From Lingula anatina (taxonomy: Eukaryota; Brachiopoda; Lingulata; Lingulida; Lingulidae), in contig NW_019775689.1 in assembly GCF_001039355.2 (NCBI RefSeq), forward strand, positions 1 to 60,611: a stretch of DNA of 60,611 nt, written 5' to 3'. A program made the position numbers and the translations under genes. Shown here piece by piece: positions 1-12,500 of the stretch. The notes under the pieces are model-generated. The model was not told where the DNA came from. It worked only from the letters and a program-made list of their open reading frames with translations, and did not search any database. Each line of letters begins with the position of its first letter. The first letter of the stretch is position 1.

Positions 1-202
1 TTTGAAAATTTGAAGTAATTACTGCAATTGAGCTTTTAAATATTAAACAATTTCATGAATAGGTGTGTCAGCCATATTCTGATCGCACATAATAGATGAA
101 ATCTGTTTTGCTTGCATTTCAAAAGGAAAGAATGGGTGTGAGAGAAAAAACTTCCTTATTTCTGTGAACCGTGTGTTCTCAAAGCATTGTTGACAATTTG
201 TT

Positions 203-400
203 GTAAATACACAGCAGCAGTAAAAAAGGGAAAATACCGTGCTTAAGAAGTTGATCTATTTATAAAGTCTTTATCATAAATACATGGTAGTGGTAAAAAA
301 GGATAAATAAGGGATATCCTTTCAAAGTTGATATTTTTGGAAAAATTCCCTATTGAAAATACATTGCAATGGTGAAAAAAGGGAAAAGCACTCAATGCCT
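203..400. repeat. short degenerate repeats (AAATACA.....GTAAAAAAGG)
   Basis: Three related blocks starting near 206, 279 and 357 share AAATACA, a CAG/TGG segment and a GGTAAAAAAGG-type tract, spaced 73-78 bases apart. They are diverged and noncoding. Confidence 0.5.
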
Positions 401-1695
401 TAAAATAGGTGCCCTGTACTTAAGTATTGTAAAAACCCCTCCTATCCCATCTGCTTAGCTTTTACAATGGTTTTATGATGTTATGCTCATTTGTAAGTAT
501 GGTTTATTATATATGGTTACTTAGAGGCCACCACAGAAGATGAATAAACCAGATGACGTGAGGAAACATTAACCCAGCTTGCCTTGTTATAATATAGGTT
601 AATGTCCCTTGCCATTGCCCTTAACAGATGAGCTGTACCATAGGGCTGAATCCAGTAGATTGGTTATATTGCCTTATTTGGCTGATGTTTTAGCTTTAGA
701 ATAGATATAAGAAAAAACAGGCAGATTACTTAAAATTTGGCATATTGAATTCACTCTACCATAATTCTATTTTAGTCATATAATGGTATTCTGTGATACA
801 GTATTTTTCCACCAAATCGAGTTCACTGTCTGATTTGCCTAGAGAATTTTTTTTCTTACTGAGGAATTATTGCTTGAACTATCACTGCACGTGAAGGTCG
901 ATGTTTTGTTTCCTTGTTACAGGTATCCTGCAATTTCTTGCATGAAGTTGTGGGAAGCTAAGGTTTTAGACCTTGTGAAGTTCATAGGCTCAGAATATAC
1001 TTTAATTTTAGGGATTTTATTGTTTTTATGTATGAATTGGAAAAGATAAGTAGCTTTACAGGGAAAAAATGAACAGACGAAAAAAAATGACTTTGTGACA
1101 TTAACAAACATGTAAACTTTGCCTTTAGGAAGTTTTCTTATCAGACAAATGATGACATGGCAAGTATGAGCAAGCATTTTGGATGTCTATCTAGGAGATA
1201 AATTGATTGTAATGTTTTGCAAAAATGCATAAAAATTGGTAATTCAATAGAGGTTGACAAGTATTAAAAGAGTGGTGTCACAATTATACTGCAGTGGTGA
1301 AAAAAAAAGAATTCTCCATGTCAAGGAGTTATAATACAAGTACTTGTATATGGTAATGCATTCTTGCCAACATTCCTTCTACTAGTTAGCTGATGTATTA
1401 CCAAAACCCTCCCTTTCAATCCCTCCCATCTTTTTAGGATGACATTTTTGGGAATTGTTACTTCATGATCATGTATAAGAATAGGGAAATGAGTCACAAT
1501 CTGTCCTTGTCGGGAAGGCCAAATACGAGTACCTGAAAGCCATCAATGAAAAATGAGAAAACCAGATTACATGGACTATTCATGGTGATCTATTAACCCC
1601 ATTTGCCTGGTCCTGAGAGATGTTAGTAGATGCCCCTTGCCTGCAGCAGATAAGCTGTGCCATAGTGTATAATTCAATATAGATTGGTTATTGTT
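355..1695. repeat. diverged duplication of about 300-400 bp
   Basis: Segment about 355-670 is related to about 1280-1695. Shared landmarks in order are a GGTGAAAAAA block, AAAACCC.CC, AAACCAGAT.AC, TTAACCC..TTGCC, CCCTTGCC, CAGAT.AGCTGT.CCATAG and AGATTGGTTAT. It could be an old repeat family or a local duplication upstream of the bHLH-PAS gene. Confidence 0.6.
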
Positions 1696-3489
1696 GTAGA
1701 TAAGAGATAGATATAAAATATAATAGAAGGGAACATGGTGCTAGAGCAAATATATTATAGTTATTGACAATTACTATCAAGTTATTATCAAAAAGTGAAG
1801 TTATGAAATGGTAAGGATGTTAATTTACTATATATATCTGTAAATTTTATTTAGGGAATTCAAATTACATATGGCATCAGTAAAACCTTCCTTTTCTATG
1901 CTTGTGAGAGCAGAAGTTATTTGACAAGCATCTTTAGTTGACAGCAATAGATAAAAGTAAAAAGATGAATTATTTTACTACACTTAAGTCTGCAATAGAT
2001 ATTAATTGTCATCAGTAGTGCCAGTCACTTCTGAGTTTTCAGGTTTCAGTATATTGAGAAAATTGGCTAAAAAATGCCATTTGAAAACAATAATGTTCAT
2101 TACAAGAGTTAAAGTAAAGGATCATTCGAATAAATTTGAAAAATGAATGGACAAAGATAATAAAAAGTAGATTCCGTAAATTCTTGGTGACCCATCAAGT
2201 GTAGTCTGCAATCATTGACTTTGATAAATCAGAGGATCAATAGTCTGACTTGTCTTCTTGTTTGGCTGATGATAAATCTGAAAGCCAACTAGCGTGATAG
2301 TGACAGTGTTGGTGAAATGCTATTGCTTTCTTCTGCTCAAATACAAAGTCAAATAGTGAAGGCAGGTAAGCACTTTGGATGAAATGCATGCTGTTATGAA
2401 TCCATGTACGTATTACTTTATCACCACTCAGACATTAACTTCAATTTTCAACAATCAGTATGTTTCTTGAAAGTTCGTAATGTTTTTCCTACAATTGTCT
2501 TTAAAGTGAATTTTTGGCAAATGAACATTGAAAATAGAAACAGTAGCCAAAATACCTTGGATTTATAACATCTTGGGGGGGGGGGTATTTGGGCCTACAA
2601 TATCACGACAGGGCCAGCAATCCCTAGATTAAAGCAGGCTCTTGCATCTCTAATACCAAACAAGTTTTCAACATGAATGCCTCTATATGCCAAAAGAAAA
2701 AAATGTACTTATGCCATTATTTTTATTATTCCTTTAGGGACTTTGAAAAGAAAAAGAAAAGAGATTCCACCTTTTCCTTAATTATACACATTATCTCACA
2801 GCAGTACCATTACATGAATGGCATGTTATGTCGAACAAGCCAAGCATAATATAGAACTAATTTAAATTTTGTATTGACATTACATGACTTGAATGTTGAA
2901 AGATTAAATTAGATTTAGGTAAAAAAACTTTGAAATGTGTACAACATTTACCTCTAAGATTTATGGACTGTCAGGGAAAGGAACAGACCTGATTGGCACT
3001 TTTTGGTTGTCATGGGATCTCTGACTGATGCAAATGAAGGAAGAAGACTACTTTCATCTTTTCAATTTTAGTATCACAGCATACCAGGACACTGACAGGT
3101 GCTTAGTGATGGTATACTGGCCTCTGCTAATAAAGGAGGTGGTATTTTCATAGGCTTTTGTAAAAGTCTGTTTCTCAGTCGACAGAATCGCTATCTCAGA
3201 AAGTTTCCTTCAGATCTTAGTGACATTTTCAGATTAGGCAGTTACTCAAGAGGGAAAGAATCAGTTGCAGTTTCAAGTGAATCCAGGTACTCTAATTTTT
3301 TTAGAATAATGTCATTGTCCTTTGCCATATTTTTCAGTGGCAGCAATCTGGGCTCTTAGACTGCCTCCTAGTTTCAGATATTGCAAGTGGTGTGTGTTCT
3401 GTGACAGCTAGATTATTCCTTGTTATTTTCAAAAAAATATATATTTTGGAACACTTTAAAGAACACAGGTTAATTATTTTTCTTCCCAG
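1696..3489. other. noncoding flank upstream of bHLH-PAS
   Basis: I see no convincing coding exon here. A GGGGGGGGGGG tract lies near 2575. An open frame at 3099-3359 has no recognisable motif. An untranslated first exon is expected but not identified. Confidence 0.4.
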
Positions 3490-3534
3490 GGTCCGCAAGA
3501 TGAGATATCACCCTGGCTGGACTGGCACTCCAAA
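3490..3534 (+). CDS. bHLH-PAS exon 1 (first coding exon seen)
   Basis: A strong polypyrimidine acceptor (ttttcttcccag) precedes the exon, and GTAAGT follows. The candidate ATG is at 3500, giving MRYHPGWTGTPK with two bases of the next codon carried over. The acceptor implies at least one upstream, probably noncoding, exon that I could not place in 1-3489. Confidence 0.75.
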
Positions 3535-6500
3535 GTAAGTTATGCTAGAACTAAGTATCATGCAAATTGATCCAATTGTCATTTGAAACTGTGAGGTGCA
3601 CTTTTATGTTGTTTAAATCCTTTATACTTTTAAATAATGGGACATGGTGCGAACATTCTAGACATTTAAGTTCCTTATTGCTAAAGTCAGCTGAAAATTT
3701 TTGGTGCTGATCCAGCCGTGTCCCATAATTTACTTCGTAATAAAAAATCTTTAGTCTTTATTTTCTCTCTAAGTATTAAGACTTAAAAACATTGTATCTG
3801 GGTCAATGTGAAATTCGTGTACCATTTTCTTCCAGTAGGTCATGATTTGTTATTCTAACGGGGCATGCGCCTGTTTTGCCTTTTTAATAATAATATATGC
3901 ATCCTGGTTTATGACCTGTATTTTGCCTTATCCGCACCAATGATTTTTTTTCAAGATACACTGCTACATCTATAGATATGACAACATTTCACTTAGGAAC
4001 ACAACATTAACAAAAAATATTTATAAATTATACATAAGTTTTCTAACGTAAATTCTTTAATTTACTATTATTATATTTTAGGGCTGAGAAAGCCAAAAAG
4101 AATGCCAAGGACAGGAGGGATAAAGAAAATGATGGTCTTGAGAAGTTGAAAAAAGTGTTGCCCCTTTCCAGCAATGTAATATCCACACTAGATAAGCTCT
4201 CCACCATGCGTCTGTCAGTAGCATACTTATGGTTGAAGAAAAAATTGGAGGAGGGTATGTAGATTCAACAGAATAGTTTCTTCATGTCACTTGTGTAAAG
4301 AAAGAGGGTATAAAAAGTAATTTTTTTATAAATATTGGGAGGCAAATAAAAACAGTGCTGTCCTGGAGCTATGTCAACAGCATTAGTTTGCCCTCTTGAA
4401 CAGATTGGTATTATACTCTTTCTGAATAGACTAAATGTTTTTTTACCTGTGAGACACAATGTTCATCCTTTCATAATAGGACCTCTATTCAAGACTGATC
4501 CTGTGATGAGGTTTCAAAATGTCATGCCTCATAGGTAAAAGACTTAAAGTCTCTTAAGAAATGATTTCCTTTTTTGTCGGTATGTGGGATGCAACCACTG
4601 AAATTGACCCAAATCAGAATGTAGGTGGAAGGGAGTACTCATGCAGACAGATTTGTGGGCCACCTTTAGATGCTGAGACTATTTGAACCTCTCATATCAA
4701 ACTTTAACTCATACAAGGAATACGTGTATCAGGCCTGTAGCCAGGGGGGGTTCTGAGGGTTTGAAAAAAACGTCCCTTTTGCTGGGAAGAGGTCCACTCT
4801 GGGTAAAATTTGATCTAGGTATATGAAGTTTTTATGGAAAAAGGTCCACTTTTCAGAAAAAGAACCCCCCCCTTTTGAAATTGCTGGTTACGGGCCTGTG
4901 TATACCCACATGGTTTGATATGGGCACCCCCACATACAAACTCTCCTTTAATATTCATCACAGCAAGAAAGTTTTGATGTTAATTTCACAGTCTTGTATG
5001 GTCTATTTGTTACCTTGAGATCATTCTTCACATGTGCAGCCAGTGCTCATCTACTGCAGTGGAGAAAGAGTCACAAGTAGGGTGCATTCAAATAAACCCA
5101 TCGTACTACCCAGATGGATCTAAGGCACCATTCACATGAAAAATCTAAATTCAAAAAATCCAAAAATCTATTGGCGAAATCTAGTGATCACGATCTGTGC
5201 CCCGAATACCCCGCAGTGTAATTAACTAGCAGAGCGAGAGAGTTACTTCCAAAGCTATAATTAATTCTTGGCTGCGCTCAGAAGAGATTCTGACACCTTG
5301 ACGCATGCGCAGTAATAAGTTAGAGAGAAAGAAATGGCAGTCGTGGTTGCTTTGAAAAATGCGTTTGTCGATTTTGTGCAACAACAAGACAAAGAAGATG
5401 AGGTCCATATACACATGACATGAGTGCAATCTGATGAACTCCGCAGTTTAGAGATACTACTGCGCATGCGTCAAGGTGCCAGAATCTCCTCCGAGCACAG
5501 CTGAGAATTAATTACAGCTTTGGAAGTAACTCACTCACTCTGCTAGTTAATTACGCCGTGGGGTATTCAGGGCACAGACCGTGATCACTAGATACCACCA
5601 ATGGATTTTTAGATTTTTAGAATTTAGATTTTTCATGTGAACGGTGCCTAGCTCTGTGGGAGATTCTCCCAAAGTGCAATCACTGTAATCAGTTTAAATG
5701 TCTGACACCCCTCCATGAGTTTCTAGGGGGTAATTAACTAATAAGCTACTCAAGGAGGTTTGTCAGAAAATTTAGCTGATTGCACAGAATGCTCTTAACA
5801 AGAGTTCCCCCCGCAAAGTTGGTATGATGTTTGAATCTGAACTTGATCTTACTTTGAAACTCGGGGGTGATACTGGTAGTCTTGTATTGAATGCCTCTCC
5901 CTTCCCTCTCTTTCTCCCCCCTCTCTCTTTCTCTCTCTCTTTCTCTCTCTCTCTTTCTCTCTCTCATAGTAGTTTTTATTGTATGACAGACAGTAAGCAT
6001 TAAATATTTTCAGTGTCCTTTATTTTAATTTTACGATTATTTATTACAGAAAAAGAGAGTGCTTGTCTAGATGCCAATGGAAATACGTGTAGCACAGCTG
6101 GTAGGTGAATTGAATAAGACAGTAATAAAAAATGCATTGATGTAAAATCTTCTGAACCTTTAAAATGATGTGTTTTGTTTATAATTGTACCACCAGCGTT
6201 AGCGCTGGCGGTACACATGGTTTTAGTCCCGTCCGGATCGTTCCGCCGGCTCCGCTGGACGGCTACCGTTACCGCTTCTCCTCCTAGACGGTAAGGGCCC
6301 CCGTACCCATCTCTTGGATTTAGGTCACCTATAATCTCAACTACTTCCACGTAAAATTTGGGCTTTGTCGGTTTTGGGGTCTAGGTGTGGCACTCATTGC
6401 AATGCACCCTTGTCTAAAAATGGCAAAATTAAATGCTAATTAACTANAAATTGACCTTTGACCTACCTTACAATGAACTTAACTTTGATTTTACCATTTT

Positions 6501-9500
6501 TAGTCATATATATATTTTTTGCATATTTTGAAAATTCTTGTTGATTGCATTTTTACAGCTTGTCAAGCACAAGACTGGTGGCTGTGTCCCTTATTTTGTG
6601 TATGTGGGGGTCTATACGAATGCGCTTGCTCCAGCTGGTGGTACAATATTCGGAGGCGGTATCGCCTCTCTGATCCTCTAGTTGAATCCAGCTTTGAGCA
6701 GTGTATTTGAAAAGAATTTCCAAAAAAAAAAAAAAAAATGAGAAAAAATTAACATTTCTTAATTTTTGGTATATGCTTTGTGATACTTGAAAAAATGTTC
6801 AAAAGGAATTAAATTGAGGACATGTACTCTGAAATATAGGGTAGTTTGCTTTGAAGTGCAGAATGATACACAAAATCGAATATTTGTGCTCATGTAGGCA
6901 ATGTTATTTGGTTACTTATTACTTAATACAAAGGGACTAAGCTGATCAAAATATAGATAACAGGTACTGGTGGCATTGTTGTAGGTGTCATTTTTAGCTG
7001 TTGAAGTGCCTGGAAGCACATAATACTAATTAGGTTAATTATTGGGTATAGATAGCAATTAGGTTGGATAACTTTATAACTGCTGCAGATAAAATCACCA
7101 CATTTTCCAAGTTATTTTCAAAGGTGTGAAAAACAATTGGGTGCAACTGATTTTCGATAAGATGTTCAGGGTCATTAATATTATATTTATATAATATATA
7201 ATTAATATATATAATATAATAATATTAATAATGAAAATTGGTGTTATTGAATTTTATTTCGGATAAAATCTAAACCATGATTGTGAAAAAAAAATCAGTC
7301 ACATCCCACTGTAGAACTCATGCACAGCCTCTGTTAGCCCTTGGAATTTTTATGTTATGAGCCCAGGTAATAAAGAAAGTCAAGAAACTTTAAAAATAAC
7401 ACATAATGTCATCAACAAAATAAACATACTTTATCAAAAGGCAAGTAAAGTCCATGAACATTATATGATGATATTATAAAAACCAGTAGGACTTAAAGGC
7501 ATTTTAGCCTGCTTTTGGCTTATGATTTATATGCTGTATGTCCTCAAGGGTGAAAGGGTCCCTTTTTACCATATTCATGTGGTTAAATTGAGGTTAAGAC
7601 AGGTCATACACTTGAGTGACCTGTCTGGACCTCATTTTAACTACATGAGGTTAAAGCAAGCCGTACACAAGTATGGTAACTAAACCACATACATTTACAT
7701 AGTTTTTTAACATATGAGAAATAACCAGAGTATGTCCTACAAAACACACGCACAAACACACACCTAACCTTTTTGCATTGTAAAACATGATTTAAGTGCA
7801 ATTAAAATTAAAAAAGAAAAATCACATCTTGTTTCCATTTTTAATTTCTGTTATAGTCTGGTAGATGTTGTACTTTAAGTTTTCTCAAATGAAAATAAAA
7901 ATTTCCAGGATTGTATTCCTGCAGCAAGTTTTTCATCACTCACTTAAAACAGATTTTACTTGTTATTGAAAGTATGATATTTATCTCTCTTAATGAATAT
8001 AGATGAAAATTCATTCTGTTAATGTCATATCTATTTTTCAGTGCAGTCCAATGACCTTGCCTCCAGAATGCTGCAAGGACACGAGCTGTTGAAATGTTTC
8101 GACTCTTTCTTGATTTATGTGCACAAGAATGGACAGATAGCTTACGTGTCTGAACAGGTGGAGGATTATTTGGGTTTCAAACAGGTACATGTATTGTCAT
8201 GACACTTCACGATTTTATGAACCAAATATACCAAATGAACCCAGACTAGCTTGCATGACACAGAAATGTAATCTTTTTAAAATATATGATTTCTATAAAA
8301 AATTAAAAGGTTTAAATGTTTTGCTTATAATAAAGTCATTCTTATTATGTGTTATTATTAATGTAATGTTTTGGAGAGAATGCAGGCAGCATGTTCTTTT
8401 GCTGATTGTTTAAGTAGCAAGCATTTCTCCTTCATAAGCCATATTTGGTTGGTATCAATAAAACAAACTTAGCAGTGAGAAGGATTCAGCCAAGTAAATC
8501 ATTAATGTTGAGATTAATAAGGGATGCAGTTTCAGTCTCAAAAGACTTCAAGGTAGGAAAATGTGATCAATGATTCAATGTCAAACAGTGCATTTTCATA
8601 GATTTGTGTTCGCAGAAAAAATAGATATAACTGTCAGTGACAGATAGGTGCATGGTCACAGAGAATGATTCCTTGGTAGATATGTTATTTGATATTTGCC
8701 ATTATTGGGTCTTTAGTGAATAAGATTTCAGCTTGTATTGGGTTTAGGTAATCAAGCTTTGCACGCCATTATAAAAACCTGTATGTAATGATGTATGGTT
8801 ATGAAGCTTGGTTTTGTAAGTAATAATCCTTAGTAGATAGAGGCACTGAATAAAAAATAATATTAAAATTTATATTAAATGTTTTATTCTCCATTACAGA
8901 CAGCAATGATAGGGAAACATATTTTTGAGTTTGTGTTGGAGCAAGACCATAGAGAGCTGAGGAAACAATTTATTGTGAAGCCATACAAAAAGACTGAAAG
9001 CAATGGTATGTTTATAATATTGACAAATTATTTTGATGTTTTTTTTATTAAGCTGGTTATGTGCTTTGATCAGTTTTATTTATTACTTTAGGGGAGAAAT
9101 CCAAGGCATAGCGGAAAGAATATTGTTAATGTTCATATTGTCCAGCTGTTTGTCACAACCAGACTCCACTAAAAGAATTAAAAACACAATGGTGTTCTCA
9201 TGGCAATTGATCTATCATTTCCCTTTGTTACTATGTTATATTAAATGAAAGTCTGACTGATATCCTGAAGAAAAAATACCATATTTAGCATGATACAGCA
9301 TAATTGAAAATTCTTATATTGTGGCATATGCTATTCAGAATAATTTCACAATTTTCAGTTACGCTTAATGCATTTTTTCTGGCAATTTTCTTCCAGGCAC
9401 AACTATCACAACATACTGCCAAAACCGAGAATTCTGTGTACATATGAACTGCCAAATAATAGATAAGGAAAAGAATAGCAAGTCAAGAGGCCAACTGGTG

Positions 9501-12500
9501 AGTAGCTGCTGCTTTGATTAGTTTAACCAGGCCCTTATTTACCTAAATTGCAATCTTTCACGTTGGATAATTACCGAGGAAGGTTATTTAATTGTTATAT
9601 TATTGACTTCTTGGAAATTATTGATTGGAAATATATTGAAGATTCATCAAAGGTGGGCTGTTTTTTGGTTCATTGCATTTATAGGAAATTGTTGTTCAGA
9701 TAAATGTCAGTGTCAAAGATCGTTTTCTTGTAAGGAATTGTTCGAGTTACCAGGATAATGACTACTTATGGTTAGATTTGAAATAAATTTGGGATCTAAG
9801 GACAATATTATTGCTATTCCTGTTTGCAATAATACACCAGGCTGCCCACTTTACATGCACATGCACACATACTTACATAAGGACACACACATTTAAAGAA
9901 AAATCATTTAATTTGTTAATTTTTCATGTCCTTGAATAATTCATTGTGAGCAGAAAAAGACGAGGGGAAACTATAATCAAATCATCGTTACTGTACAAGC
10001 ACATTACTTGCCTCATTGTGTTGAAGATAGTTTAATGTCCATGACCTCACTTGCATGCATGTCTATGGCTTTTACACCAGTTTGATGTCATACACGTCGT
10101 AAATCCTCATAAAAATTATTTCAGAAATTAAATGTCTCAATTTTTCCATATGGTAGTAAATATATTTTATTGCACACATAAATAAGTTCACATAAATGCA
10201 AGTTGCTTATTTACCTTCAGATGGTACAGTGGACAGGCCGCTTGAAAATTAAGAATTCCTTGAAACCAGCTGGATTAATATGCATGTGCCGTCCAATATA
10301 TGGAGATCCAATGATGGAAATCCGGACTCAAGGAAATGCTTTCTCATCTCATCACAGTCTTGATCTCAAATACGTTGATGTAGATCCAAGGTAAGATGTA
10401 ACTGTGTTTATTTAAAGCCCGACAGTGAGCAATAGACCTTGATATAGCAATTTAATTTTCCTGTTAATTTTCAACACTGTTAACTTAATTACCAAGGTAT
10501 ACCATATCCAAACCATTCTCAGAATTATGGTCTGTATACCTGTTTTTTTTTTTATTTTTTATTTTTTTTTTATTTAAAGTTTATAGTTTTTTAGCCACTC
10601 TAGGGATGAAACTTGAAAAATGAGCTAACAGATCATTAATTTCTCAACTTTTTAATTTTTTTGTATACTAATGTATGAAGGACTAATGCGCATTGTATGC
10701 AGTTAAAGGAACCTACCATAGCCCTGTCAAATATTTTAATTTTTCAATATGATTTTTCTCTACATCAGTGTGAATTTGGTGACAATTGTGAAATATTTTT
10801 CAATTTTTCAATGTCTTTTCCCAAAATTATCTCAGTCTTTCTTAGCAAAATGAATATATTTGCTTCCATTAGCCTAGGGTAACTGAAATAGCAACTGAAA
10901 CTAGAATATCAAAATTGACTTATATTGTCTTTCTGCATACAAGAAAGTGAATAACATTGTCTTTCTGAATGTACAAGAAAGTTTTATTCACTTCTATATG
11001 TATAACACTCATAGTTATAACAGATTTGTCATATTACTAGTCATTGTATTAGTTTTGAAATGTCACAAACATGAAGCCATTGATGCATGATTTAAGAGGT
11101 AAAGTAAGTATAAAAATTAAACTTATGTATCAGCATACACTGGTGAAAAAGTACAACTTGACAGATGTATGCACAATGAGATGACACTGGACTACAAGCA
11201 AATTTTATAAATAATATGGTGTACAGCATGTATGTAAATATTACTTTTTACTTTCACTTTTGCAAGCTTGAACAGTAGAGCTTAGCCTTTCGACAGGATG
11301 CAATGTAGTAATGTTTCAACATGGCATTTCCTATAGCAGTATATGTAGCACAAATTATGATGTAAGATCAACAGAAGGGAGACTAGTGAAAAGTTATTTT
11401 GTACATGAAAGGTGTACAGAAAATGACAATATTTGAAAAACAGATAAGGGGATTATGGTCATGACTGTTTCACAATACACTGGTATTTGAAAAACAGCCA
11501 ATTTATTTTAATTAAAATAAAAGTGTTAGTGCAGCAACATTTTAGTAATGAGATCAAGGCATATTAAACATTTCATTTATTTATTTATTTACAAGTGCAT
11601 CTTTACAATGATTATACACATATGACTTAACAAGCAATACATTGTTTACTGTAACAGTACCAAAAGTACAGTAAGAATTAAAAGTTGTTTTCACCCAGCT
11701 TCATATTCAAACAATATTTCAATCAATAATCACTTTAATGTAAATGTAAGTTCACCGCAGCTTTAATTTGCACTGCATATCAAATTAGGTAACATAAAAT
11801 ATTTCATCATTTCGTAAGTAAAAACATTCACCACACCATTTCTTTAATAGAATGATATAATATCATTTTTAAAAAATAAAACAAGTATAATAAATATTCC
11901 ATTTCTTTGATAGAAAAAAAAAAAACTAGTTTCTTTAATAGAATGATATTATACCATTTTCTTTAATTAAACAAGTATGATAAATATTCCATTTCTTCGA
12001 TAGAAAAAAAAAAAAAAAACTACACCAGTCACTGTATTCTGTCCCAGTGTTATATGTATAACCCTGAGTTATGCTTAGCCAACTTCTGGTCATGTGACCA
12101 TGTTTGTGTCCTATATTTGGAGATAGCAGCGTGACCTGGAGTTGAACAAATCTACGGCNGGGTTTTTGTAGCACAAAAAAGAGCGTAGGTTCGACAGGAA
12201 CCTAAGGAGATTTTCTTTCGGTGTGAGAAGTCATTGAAGATGGAGTCTGATCCTGCTATACCAGGTTCAGTCATGATGAGAGAGGGTAAGTGGTGGTCGG
12301 TAGTTAACGTTAGCCAGTGGCGATCTGACTGACCAGAGCCCAGAGGGATTACAGGTTGTTGTGACCTACTCTCTGTCACTGGCTACCCTTGTTGTGATCT
12401 TTCCTCCTTCAAAATGCTCTCATTCTTTAATATTTGAGAGGGCTCGTGGCTGTTTTTGCAATCTGAGATTGTATCTTTTGTTTTAAGGCGTACACATTAA

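Noticed and set aside
5746-6000. Arg-Glu repeat protein on the minus strand
   Set aside because: Artefact of the CT microsatellite.
6000-6350. 116-codon minus-strand frame over the GC-rich palindrome
   Set aside because: Its better-looking part is the palindromic element itself and the remainder is AT-rich noise.
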